Shown one piece after another: positions 7,405-14,359 of a DNA stretch of 32,149 nucleotides. Source of the stretch: a candidate division Zixibacteria bacterium SM23_81 (lineage in GTDB: Bacteria > SM23-81); contig LJUY01000025.1 of the NCBI GenBank assembly GCA_001304015.1, forward strand, positions 1-32,149, in the 5' to 3' direction. Position 1 is the stretch's first letter. Each line of letters begins with the position of its first letter. Both the position numbers and the translations under genes were made by a program. The notes beneath the pieces are model-generated. The model made no database searches, had not been told where the DNA came from, and saw only the letters and a list, made by a program, of their open reading frames with translations.

Positions 7405-8118
7405 ATGATAGTTGACGTTGCCCGACTTAAGCAACAGGCCGCCCAACGAGCGGTGAACTTTGTCAAATCGGGTATGGTGGTGGGCCTGGGACACGGCAGC
7501 ACGGCCCTCTTTGCCGTGCGCCAGATTGCTCAATTGCTGCAGGATGGCCGACTGAGGGACATCAAGGGCGTTCCCTGTTCCCTTGAGATCGGTCAAGAGG
7601 CGCAACAGCTGGGTATACCTGTGACCACGTTGGATGAGCATCCGGTCGTCGACCTGACCATCGATGGCGCCGACGAGATAGATGCCAACATGAACCTGAT
7701 CAAGGGTGGGGGTGGAGCTTTGCTGCGTGAAAAGATCGTCGCCCAGGCCAGTCGGAGGGAAATCGTCGTCGTGGATGAGTCAAAAATATCTCCAGCGCTT
7801 GGTACCCGTTGGCCGGTACCTATAGAGGTATTTCCCTTTGGCTGGCGTCCGGAGGCGGCCTACTTGGAGACGCTGGGCGCAAGCCCAGCTCTGCGTCAGA
7901 GCAGCGATGGGGCTCTCTTCCAAACCGATCAGGGTAACTACATCTTGGATGGCCATTTTGGGCCGATCTCGAACCCGCATCAACTGGCCGTTAAGCTCAA
8001 CGGACGAGCTGGCATTGTGGAACACGGGTTATTTCTGGATCTGGCGACGGATGTCATCGTCGCCGGGACAAAGGGCATTCGTCATCTACAGAGAGGAGCA
8101 GGAGATGATCGTGATTGA
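7405..8118 (+). CDS. rpiA: Ribose-5-phosphate isomerase A
   Basis: It interconverts ribose 5-phosphate and ribulose 5-phosphate in the non-oxidative pentose phosphate pathway. The 237-residue protein shows the family motifs in order: the phosphate loop GLGHGSTA (27-34), TIDGADEID (Asp87 and Asp90), the catalytic-region LIKGGGGALLREKIV (Lys100 and Glu109), VDESK, and a C-terminal NYILDGHF and GIVEHGLF. One oddity is His30 in the phosphate loop, where Thr or Ser is usual. ATG 7405 is preceded by GAGGAGAGG at 7391-7399. Its last 14 bases overlap the start of rpe, which indicates coupled translation of two enzymes that share ribulose 5-phosphate. Confidence 0.93.
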   Translation: MIVDVARLKQQAAQRAVNFVKSGMVVGLGHGSTALFAVRQIAQLLQDGRLRDIKGVPCSLEIGQEAQQLGIPVTTLDEHPVVDLTIDGADEIDANMNLIKGGGGALLREKIVAQASRREIVVVDESKISPALGTRWPVPIEVFPFGWRPEAAYLETLGASPALRQSSDGALFQTDQGNYILDGHFGPISNPHQLAVKLNGRAGIVEHGLFLDLATDVIVAGTKGIRHLQRGAGDDRD

Positions 8119-8761
8119 GGCCTCTATTCTTTCGGCCGATTTTGCGCGGCTGGGCGAGCAGGCTCGCGAGGCCGAAGCCGCCGGGGTCGAGGCCATCCAG
8201 GTAGATGTGATGGACGGGCGTTTTGTGCCCAACATCACCTTTGGGGCGGGCGTGGTGCGGGCGCTGAGGCCGTTGGTCAAGGTGACGCTGGATGTACACC
8301 TGATGATCGTGGAGCCGGAACGGCACCTGGAGGCGTTTGCGAAAGCCGGCGCAGACCGCTTAATCTTACACCAGGAGGCCTGTCCGCATCTTCACCGGGC
8401 GCTGCAATCCATCAGAGAGCTCAAGATGGAAACGGGCGTTGCCCTCAATCCCAGCACCCCCCCGGATGCCTTGGAGGAGGTGTTGGATCTCACCGACTTG
8501 GTTCAGGTGATGACGGTAAATCCGGGATGGGGTGGGCAGGCGTTCATTCACAGTCAATTAGAGAAGATACGCGATCTCAAACGCATCTTGGATAAGGGTG
8601 AACATAGCACGCGCATCGCCGTGGACGGAGGGATAGATACCAACACCGCACCGCTGGTGGTGGACGCCGGTGCGACGGTCCTGGTTGCCGGATCGAGCAT
8701 ATATAACGACAAAGCGTCGGTGGCGGATAACGTGGCCGCACTTCGGTCGAGCGTGGTCTAG
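8105..8761 (+). CDS. rpe: Ribulose-phosphate 3-epimerase
   Basis: It interconverts ribulose 5-phosphate and xylulose 5-phosphate on a TIM barrel with a divalent metal. The 218-residue protein begins IEASILSADFARL, then has the metal/catalytic IQVDVMDGRFVPNITFG (Asp in VMDG), LDVHLMI (His ligand), LILHQE (His), VMTVNPGWGGQAF (phosphate loop) and IAVDGGID (second catalytic Asp). ATG 8105 is chosen because AGAGGAG (8091-8097) lies 7 bases upstream and the family N-terminus starts exactly there; the frame extends upstream only as an overlap with rpiA. The start lies inside the 3' end of rpiA. Length and motifs are normal. Confidence 0.94.
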   Translation: MIVIEASILSADFARLGEQAREAEAAGVEAIQVDVMDGRFVPNITFGAGVVRALRPLVKVTLDVHLMIVEPERHLEAFAKAGADRLILHQEACPHLHRALQSIRELKMETGVALNPSTPPDALEEVLDLTDLVQVMTVNPGWGGQAFIHSQLEKIRDLKRILDKGEHSTRIAVDGGIDTNTAPLVVDAGATVLVAGSSIYNDKASVADNVAALRSSVV

Positions 8762-9129
8762 AACATTCGAAATGCCAGATGGGAGAAAAGCGATTGAGCT
8801 GGACCAGAGACTTTTGGATCATGCTCAAAGGCACCATGGCATAGACATGACTCGAGTGATAGCCAGATGAAAGATTTAAGAATTAAATCCGATTTATAGA
8901 TATCACTCATAGGCCTCATGAGGAGCACACCAGGCCTAGTCAGTCTTACAGGGCTTGCCAACTCAGAGATGAATTACCTTGAGATGTGCTCCGTTTTTCC
9001 TCGACCAGGCCCTAGGGGTTTAGTGTCTCTCTTCGAGCTCCCCTCAAGAGGCCTTAAGGGGATTCGCCGATTTTAGTGAGAGAGATGATATTGATATTTC
9101 CAAAGGCTTAACGGAGAAAGAGCTAAAAG
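8762..9129. other. Intergenic region between rpe and the flavoprotein gene
   Basis: No convincing gene is seen in these 368 bases. A 32-codon frame directly after rpe (ATG near 8772, residues MPDGRKAIELDQRLLDHAQR) ends at 8870 and has no ribosome site. An imperfect 22-base palindrome lies at 9040-9061 (CCCCT at 9040-9044, AGGGG at the other end). It lacks a T run, so it is not a normal terminator; it could be a processing site or an operator. AGGCCT occurs several times in the region. Confidence 0.4.
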
Positions 9130-10512
9130 ATGGGGAAGCGGATAGAGCAATACGATGTGATCGTGATTGGCTCTGGAAGCGGGGCGAGCATCGTTGAGGC
9201 TTACTTATACCAGGGTGCCAAGGTGGCTCAGGTCGATAGAGGACCGCTGGGGGGGACCTGCCTTAACGTAGGCTGTATTCCCTCTAAGATGCTTATTTTC
9301 GTGGCGGACAGAGCGATGGAAATTCAAGAAGCCAAGAAATTAGGAGTCGATGCTCAGGTGAAATCCATCGATTTTAGGGCCATCATGCAGCGGATGCGCA
9401 GCACTGTGGACGAAACTCGAAGCCACATAAGGGAAGCCATCCAGCAGACGGAAGCTTTGGATTTTTACGAGGAAGAAGGACGTTTTGTGAGCGATTATAC
9501 ATTGCAGGTTGGGACCAAGAGGATTCGAGGCCAGAAGATCTTTATCGCCTGCGGCGCCAGGCCTTTCATCCCACCCATCAAGGGTATCGACGAGGTCGAA
9601 TATTTGACCAATGAAAGTGTCTTTCAACTGCGTCAAAGGCCCGAAAGCCTGCTCATAGTGGGCGGGGGTTATATTGGCGCCGAATTCGCTCACTTCTTCG
9701 CGGCTATGGGCAGCAGGGTAATCCTAGTGGGGCGGAATACTCGACTGGTGCCGGATGAGGAGCCGGAGATTTCGGAACTTTTAAAAGAAAAGATGGCCCG
9801 GCGGATGGACGTTCGCACCAATGCTGAGGTCGTGGAGGTTAAAAAGAAAGAGAAGGGATACCTGGTGATAGCTGAGGAGGGTGATTCCAATCACAGGGAG
9901 AAGTTCGTCGCTGAGAAGATCATGATCGCAGCAGGCAGAAAATCAAATGCCGACCTTCTGAAAATTGAAGATGGCGGCATCGAGACGGACGAGCAAGGAT
10001 ATGTTAAGGTGAACGATTATCTTGAGACAAACAAGGAGAACATCTGGGCCTTTGGTGACGCCAACGGCAAATTCATGTTCACGCATGTCGCCAATAAGGA
10101 AGTGGCCGTTGCTTGGCACAACAGCATTCATGAGCATAAAATCAAAATGGACTATGGCGCTGTGCCGCATGCTGTCTATTCTCATCCACAAATTGCCTCC
10201 GTGGGCCTCACTGAAGGACGAGCCAGGAAAGAATTCGACATCATGGTGGGCAAGGCCAAGTATTCAGATGTTGCCAAGGGCGAGGCCATGATGGAGACAA
10301 AGGGATTCGCCAAAGCCATCGTCGAGAAGGGGAGCCAGAAGCTCTTGGGTTTCCATATCATAGGACCATATGCTCCGATTCTCATACAGGAGGTCATCCA
10401 GGCTATGGCCCATGAGGGAACAACGGGTTGGATCTCCCGGGGAATGCACATTCACCCTGCTATGTCAGAGTTGATCCTGGCCACTTTGAGCAACCTGAGA
10501 GAGCCGCACTGA
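9130..10512 (+). CDS. Dihydrolipoamide-dehydrogenase-like pyridine nucleotide-disulfide oxidoreductase
   Basis: This 460-residue flavoprotein moves electrons between NAD(P)H and a disulfide substrate. The FAD-binding N-terminus is YDVIVIGSGSGAS (8-20). The redox-active cysteines are Cys44 and Cys49 in GGTCLNVGCIPSK. An NAD(P)-binding fold follows at about 172-200 (LLIVGGGYIGAEFAHFFA), then the second FAD contact IWAFGDANG, and a C-terminal HIHPAMSE with the His442/Glu447 active-site dyad. The GSGSGAS loop resembles mycothione-reductase-type members more than classical Lpd. No E1 or E2 dehydrogenase subunit is nearby, so lipoamide, another disulfide or a metal could be the substrate. The ATG at 9130 has GGAG at 9113-9116, which is rather distant. 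Confidence 0.85.
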   Translation: MGKRIEQYDVIVIGSGSGASIVEAYLYQGAKVAQVDRGPLGGTCLNVGCIPSKMLIFVADRAMEIQEAKKLGVDAQVKSIDFRAIMQRMRSTVDETRSHIREAIQQTEALDFYEEEGRFVSDYTLQVGTKRIRGQKIFIACGARPFIPPIKGIDEVEYLTNESVFQLRQRPESLLIVGGGYIGAEFAHFFAAMGSRVILVGRNTRLVPDEEPEISELLKEKMARRMDVRTNAEVVEVKKKEKGYLVIAEEGDSNHREKFVAEKIMIAAGRKSNADLLKIEDGGIETDEQGYVKVNDYLETNKENIWAFGDANGKFMFTHVANKEVAVAWHNSIHEHKIKMDYGAVPHAVYSHPQIASVGLTEGRARKEFDIMVGKAKYSDVAKGEAMMETKGFAKAIVEKGSQKLLGFHIIGPYAPILIQEVIQAMAHEGTTGWISRGMHIHPAMSELILATLSNLREPH

Positions 10513-10585
10513 TTCTGGTGCCTATGTCCAGTTGTTGGGGGCGCTGTGCCAAAGTTGGTGGTGCCGTTTTCGAGGAGGAGAAAAG

Positions 10586-10828
10586 TTGGCCCGTTATGGA
10601 AAGGTGGGCAAACTGAGCCCGGCCCAGGTTCTGGAAATGGCCCTTCAGTTTTTTGGACCTGCTGGACTGGGCTTGAAAGTGGTGGAGCAGGGCGAAGGCT
10701 GCGTGAGCTTTGAGGGTGGTGGGGGCCATGTCTTCGTCCAGGTCTATGAGGAAGGAAAAGGTTCACAGGTAGAACTGGAAACCCGGGAGTGGGATGCCCA
10801 GGTCCGGGAATTTATGGGCAAGATCTGA
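10586..10828 (+). CDS. Conserved hypothetical small protein
   Basis: This is an 80-residue soluble protein (KVGKLSPAQVLEMALQFF at the N-terminal side, CVSFEGGGGHVFVQVYEE in the middle, LETREWDAQVREFMGKI at the end). It has one helix followed by a small beta sheet with a GGGG turn and a closing helix. I recall similar uncharacterised sequences in Chloroflexi-type genomes, but no function is known. The start is taken as TTG 10586 because AGGAGG at 10573-10578 lies 7 bases upstream; an ATG-led frame from 10532 would place this ribosome site inside the coding sequence and add 18 Trp/Cys-rich residues that look non-coding. It follows the flavoprotein gene by 73 bases and may share its transcript. 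Confidence 0.65.
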   Translation: MARYGKVGKLSPAQVLEMALQFFGPAGLGLKVVEQGEGCVSFEGGGGHVFVQVYEEGKGSQVELETREWDAQVREFMGKI

Positions 10829-10977
10829 GCATAATTCAAGAGATCAGTTGAAGAAGTGCAAACTAAAAGAAATACTTTTGTTTTCTTGAGCTACCATATG
10901 CTGCTTCGTGTGGCGGATTTTCCGTTACCTGTTGCAGAGTAACAGTCACAGTAATTTTTAGTGAGGCAAAAAAATTC

Positions 10978-11006
10978 TTGACAAATTTTGCGGTTTGTGA
11001 TAAAAT
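10978..11006 (+). promoter_or_regulatory. Strong sigma70-type promoter
   Basis: A perfect -35 TTGACA (10978-10983) is separated by exactly 17 bases from TAAAAT (11001-11006, five of six consensus bases), with an A/T-rich run just upstream. It faces the secreted protein gene at 11165. Confidence 0.88.
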
Positions 11007-11078
11007 GGTATAAGAAGATGTATACGTCTGGCTACAACGATTGTTCTTTGAGCAAAGCGCATCTTTAACGACCTTTAG

Positions 11079-11088
11079 AAGGAGGTGA
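11079..11088 (+). promoter_or_regulatory. Orphan perfect Shine-Dalgarno with short leader frame
   Basis: AAGGAGGTGA is a full anti-16S match, but no ATG, GTG or TTG lies at 5-10 bases. The frame downstream (in-frame GTG at 11085 and 11106) stays open and stops at TGA 11166-11168, overlapping the ATG 11165 of the secreted protein as ATGA. It could be a coupled leader peptide, a ribosome standby site, or chance. Confidence 0.4.
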
Positions 11089-11164
11089 CGTTATCTGTAG
11101 AGAATGTGAGAGCAAAGATTTTCTCGTTTGATGTGCAATTTTTCTGTGGAAAGGAGGTATTTCC

Positions 11165-12532
11165 ATGAAGAAGTGGTTTCTGTTTCTGATCGTGCCCGCG
11201 ATGGTACTTTTCGCTGGTTTGGGCTGGGCTCGCACTTTTAACACCCCGGTCATCGACGGGTATATCGGAACAGATTGGGATCCCGACTGCGAGGTCTTCG
11301 AGACGGAGACCTTTGAAGGTGCTGACTACACTCTGTGGCTCACCTGGGATTCTCTGGCCGTGTACCTTGGCATCGACCGCGACCCGAATCCAAACAACAA
11401 ATACCTAGGCGACAATGCGGGCGATCTCAGCATGTTTGTGGCCATCGACACCGACCCGCCGACGGTTCCCAGCGGTGGGTTCACCGCCGACGGTTATCAG
11501 CGGGTGACGTTCTCTGGTGGCCATCTGCCTGATTATTACTACGCTTATGCCGGCGGAGGGGGCTGGTATGAGTGGGCCATCTGGAATGGTGTAAGTTTTG
11601 ATTGGCAAGGTTGGTACGGTGATGTCTACAATTATTATGGCTGGGCTGATCCGGGAGACAGCCTGCTTGACGACGAGGTGACCATTTATTGGGACTCCAC
11701 GGGTCACGACAACGGCCTCAACAATCCTCTGGGTATAGCCGTCTATGTGTGGATCACCAACGAGGGGCCGGGAGATCAGGCAGTCTTGGGCTCATGGCCA
11801 GCGCTGAATCCAACAGGCGATGAACCTGACCCCGATTTCATCTGGGCCTATGAGTTCTACTACAATCACTACTACTGCTCGCCCGGAGTGCCGGCCCCCT
11901 GCCATCAACCGGCCTGCAACATCTGTCCCAACCTCACAGACATTTCCGTGCCGGTGATCCTTTCCTCCTTCACCGCCACGGGTCGAGAAGGCTCTATAGA
12001 GGTTGCCTGGACAAGCCAGACCGAGGTTAATGCTTTTGCCTATCATCTGTTGCGCAGCGAGAAGGCGGATGGCCAGTTCGTGGAGGTCGCCCGTCTGGAT
12101 GCCTCTGGCAACTCCGAGACTCCTCGCGATTACCGCTATCTGGACGAGGATGTGGTGGCGGGCCGGACATACTACTACATGCTGGTCGACGAGGACTACG
12201 AGGGCAACATGAAGTATCACGGTCCGGTCTTCGCCTCTGCCGGTGCCAGGCCCATGGCCTATAGCCTCTCGCCCAACTATCCCAATCCCTTCAATCCCTC
12301 GACGGCCATCGGCTATGAGATTCCCGAAGCTGGCCGCGTCACCTTGGCCATTTATAACGTCCTGGGGCAGGAGGTGCGCAGCTTGGTGGATGCGCATCAG
12401 GAGGCGGGCAACCACACCGTCATGTGGGACAGCAAGGATAACGCCGGCCATTATCTGAACAGCGGCGTTTATTTCTACACCCTCAAGGCCGGTGATTTCA
12501 CCCAGACCCGCAAGATGGTCTTGATGCGGTAA
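11165..12532 (+). CDS. Secreted protein with C-terminal FlgD-like / type IX-type sorting tail
   Basis: The 455-residue protein starts with a signal peptide (MKKWFLFLIVPAMVLFAGLGWA, cleavage near residue 22-23). Residues about 23-250 form an aromatic, Asp- and Gly-rich beta region (IDGYIGTDWD, WLTWDSLAVYLGIDRD, FVAIDTDPP) resembling the sugar- or haem-binding beta-sandwich domains of exported proteins. A Cys-rich hinge (CSPGVPAPCHQPACNIC, about 239-255) follows. Then comes a fibronectin-like module beginning PVILSSFTATG, and finally the tail with SPNYPNPFNPSTAI, LAIYNVLGQEVRSLVD and SGVYFYTLKAGDF, ending KMVLMR. Such tails direct export or surface attachment in FCB-group bacteria. ATG 11165 has AAGGAGG 6 bases upstream. 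The gene is framed by its own strong promoter and terminator, so it is probably highly expressed. The enzymatic role, if any, is unknown. Confidence 0.8.
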   Translation: MKKWFLFLIVPAMVLFAGLGWARTFNTPVIDGYIGTDWDPDCEVFETETFEGADYTLWLTWDSLAVYLGIDRDPNPNNKYLGDNAGDLSMFVAIDTDPPTVPSGGFTADGYQRVTFSGGHLPDYYYAYAGGGGWYEWAIWNGVSFDWQGWYGDVYNYYGWADPGDSLLDDEVTIYWDSTGHDNGLNNPLGIAVYVWITNEGPGDQAVLGSWPALNPTGDEPDPDFIWAYEFYYNHYYCSPGVPAPCHQPACNICPNLTDISVPVILSSFTATGREGSIEVAWTSQTEVNAFAYHLLRSEKADGQFVEVARLDASGNSETPRDYRYLDEDVVAGRTYYYMLVDEDYEGNMKYHGPVFASAGARPMAYSLSPNYPNPFNPSTAIGYEIPEAGRVTLAIYNVLGQEVRSLVDAHQEAGNHTVMWDSKDNAGHYLNSGVYFYTLKAGDFTQTRKMVLMR

Positions 12533-12562
12533 TCTGCTCAGCAGCAATGGTTGACCCTTCGA

Positions 12563-12594
12563 CCGCCAGGCGATTCGTCGCCTGGCGGTTTTTG
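12563..12594 (+). terminator. Rho-independent terminator after the secreted-protein gene
   Basis: A perfect 12-base-pair stem is formed by ACCGCCAGGCGA (12563-12574) and TCGCCTGGCGGT (12579-12590) around a TTCG loop. Five T follow at 12590-12594. Confidence 0.95.
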
Positions 12595-12635
12595 CATCTG
12601 TCAGCCATGCTGGGAAACCTCCTGCCTTTTTTCTA

Positions 12636-12664
12636 TTGACAGCGCAGTCTGCTTTTTGTAATAT
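12636..12664 (+). promoter_or_regulatory. Strong sigma70-type promoter upstream of the MscS-type channel gene
   Basis: A perfect TTGACA (12636-12641) lies 17 bases before TAATAT (12659-12664, five of six consensus bases). It is placed about 70 bases before the TTG start of the channel gene and just after the preceding terminator. Confidence 0.88.
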
Positions 12665-12735
12665 GAAGGAAATTTCAATTTCCCAAATTCCCATTCGTCG
12701 ACCTTTGGATAAAGATTCTGCGAAGGAGCTGACTC

Positions 12736-14268
12736 TTGCTGGTTGCCTTCTGGTCGTTATTGAAGACCGATGAATTTTTGTTCCACCTTATCTATGCCCT
12801 GGCCCTATTGGTGGGACTGGAGGTCATCTATCGTCTGCTGGCCCGATTTAAGGCCATCCGCATCTCCTCGTTTCTGGCTCGCCTGGCCATTATTCTGATC
12901 TCGCTGTGGTTTTTTCTTGTTCTTTCCCAAGTGCCTCCGGACTCCTTCGGCATGAGGCTGCTGCAGGCCGCCGCCCTGTTCTTGGCCATCCTCATCGTGT
13001 TGAATTTGCTGGATTACCTGTTCGTCGACCGTTTCCTGTTGGCCAAGCGCAAAATAAAGGTCCCGGTGCTTTTACATGAACTGATCAAAATCGCTCTGCT
13101 GATACTCATTCTGTTTGTGATCATCTCCAAGGTCTTCCAGGCCAGATTGTCTACCCTATTGGTCAGCTCGGCGGTGGTCTCAGCGGTCATCGGTTTAGCT
13201 CTCCAGGATGTTTTGGGCAACATCGTCGCAGGTGTGGCTCTGCACGTGGGCAAGCCCTTCAAGGTTGGGGATTGGGTGAAAGTCAGTGATCAGGTTGGCG
13301 CTGTTATCCAAACCAGCTGGCGTTCCACAACCATCAGGACCCTTGATGGCGACTTCGTGATCATACCCAATGGCAGCATCTCCAAAGAGGAGATCGTTAA
13401 CTACTCTGCGCCCAACCCCCGCCATGCCCAGTACGTCCAGGTGGGCACCCGATACGAGATGCCGCCCAACCTGGTCAAAGAGACCATGGCCGAGGCGGCG
13501 CTGCAAACAGCAGGGGTGCTGGCTGAGCCCAAGCCTCAAGTGTGGCTTATCGAGTACGGCGATTTCGCCATCAACTACAAGATGAAGTACTGGATCGACG
13601 ACTTCCCACGTCATTCACACATCGGGGATCAAATTATGACCCGTATTTGGTATCTGTTCCGTCGACAGGGGATCGGCATCCCCTTTCCCATTCGGGACGT
13701 GAATCTCTTTACCGTATCCCCGGAGGTGCAGGAAAGAGGGCGGGTCGAGAGGGTCGCCAGCATCTTGGAGGTTCTAAAAAGAGTGGAGATCCTCAAGCCG
13801 CTCTCCGGAGAGGAGATGAAGCGATTGGCCGAAGGTGCACGAGCCCATCGATATGCTCTGGGAGAACCTATCGTCCGGCAGGGAGAGGAGGGGGACTCCT
13901 TCTTCGTCATCACCTCCGGCCGTGTGGAAGTGAGTGCCTCAGACGAAACGGGAGCCAGAGCTGTTCTGGCTCAGCTGGGGGGAGGTGACTTCTTCGGGGA
14001 GATGTCGCTGCTCACCGGAGAGAGGAGGTCAGCCACCGTGACGGCTTTGGAGGACACCGAGATGATCGTGGTCGACAAGGCCAACTTCGCCCAAGTGATT
14101 ACCGCAAATCCATCCATCGCCCAATCCCTCAGCGAGATCTTGGAGCGGCGCCTTATTGAGAACGCTGCCAAGATGGCCGAACTGGAGAGAGCGCGTCCCA
14201 AAGAAAAGAGTGCGGTGGAATCTCGCGATAGCTTGCTAAAACGCATCCGCAGCTTTTTTCGCCTGTAA
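12736..14268 (+). CDS. MscS-family ion channel with C-terminal cyclic-nucleotide-binding domain
   Basis: The 510-residue membrane protein has four or five N-terminal helices (about residues 12-30, 42-62, 70-93 and 112-132), then the pore-lining helix and MscS core (LLVSSAVVSAVIGLALQDVLGNIVAGVAL, about 138-170; VGDWVKV; FVIIPNGSISKEEIVNYS). After the cytoplasmic cage, residues about 350-470 form a CAP-type nucleotide-binding domain with VRQGEEGDSFFVITSGRVEV and the phosphate-binding cassette GDFFGEMSLLTGERRSATV, which keeps the key Glu and Arg. Fusions of this kind are known as cyclic-nucleotide-gated MscS relatives, often with weak mechanosensitivity. TTG 12736 is chosen because AAGGAG (12723-12728) lies 7 bases upstream and no ATG fits. 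It has its own promoter, and a terminator lies 40 bases downstream. Confidence 0.9.
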   Translation: MLVAFWSLLKTDEFLFHLIYALALLVGLEVIYRLLARFKAIRISSFLARLAIILISLWFFLVLSQVPPDSFGMRLLQAAALFLAILIVLNLLDYLFVDRFLLAKRKIKVPVLLHELIKIALLILILFVIISKVFQARLSTLLVSSAVVSAVIGLALQDVLGNIVAGVALHVGKPFKVGDWVKVSDQVGAVIQTSWRSTTIRTLDGDFVIIPNGSISKEEIVNYSAPNPRHAQYVQVGTRYEMPPNLVKETMAEAALQTAGVLAEPKPQVWLIEYGDFAINYKMKYWIDDFPRHSHIGDQIMTRIWYLFRRQGIGIPFPIRDVNLFTVSPEVQERGRVERVASILEVLKRVEILKPLSGEEMKRLAEGARAHRYALGEPIVRQGEEGDSFFVITSGRVEVSASDETGARAVLAQLGGGDFFGEMSLLTGERRSATVTALEDTEMIVVDKANFAQVITANPSIAQSLSEILERRLIENAAKMAELERARPKEKSAVESRDSLLKRIRSFFRL

Positions 14269-14308
14269 GCACCGGTGCAATCCTGGGGCAGTTTCAAGGT
14301 TATAGGAC

Positions 14309-14337
14309 AGCGACGTCTTCACTAGATGTCGCTTTTT
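14309..14337 (+). terminator. Rho-independent terminator between the channel gene and the helicase gene
   Basis: AGCGACGTC (14309-14317) pairs with GATGTCGCT (14325-14333), with one G-T pair, around a 7-base loop. Five T follow at 14333-14337. It ends only 22 bases before the helicase start codon, leaving no room for a downstream promoter. Confidence 0.85.
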
Positions 14338-14359
14338 ATTTGTGCATAGGCAATGGGCC

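Larger units (their letters stand above)
10829..11164. other. Leader and promoter region of the secreted-protein gene
   Basis: These 336 bases hold no gene of normal size. They contain a GTTAC/GTAAC inverted repeat at 10924-10943, a strong promoter at 10978-11006, an orphan Shine-Dalgarno at 11079-11088, a 20-codon frame (GTG 11106 to TGA 11168) and the true ribosome site AAGGAGG at 11152-11158. The transcribed leader is about 150 bases long, long enough for regulation at the RNA level. Confidence 0.6.

Noticed and set aside
7024-7641. 205-codon minus-strand frame over the pgi remnant and rpiA
   Set aside because: It is antisense to the well-supported rpiA start and has no recognisable motif.
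9040-9061. Palindrome as terminator of rpe
   Set aside because: The stem is imperfect, lies about 280 bases after the stop codon and has no T run.
11792-12694. 300-codon frame antisense to the secreted-protein gene
   Set aside because: It runs opposite a clearly coding gene and across its terminator, has no ribosome site and resembles no family; it is a by-product of the GC-rich sense codons.
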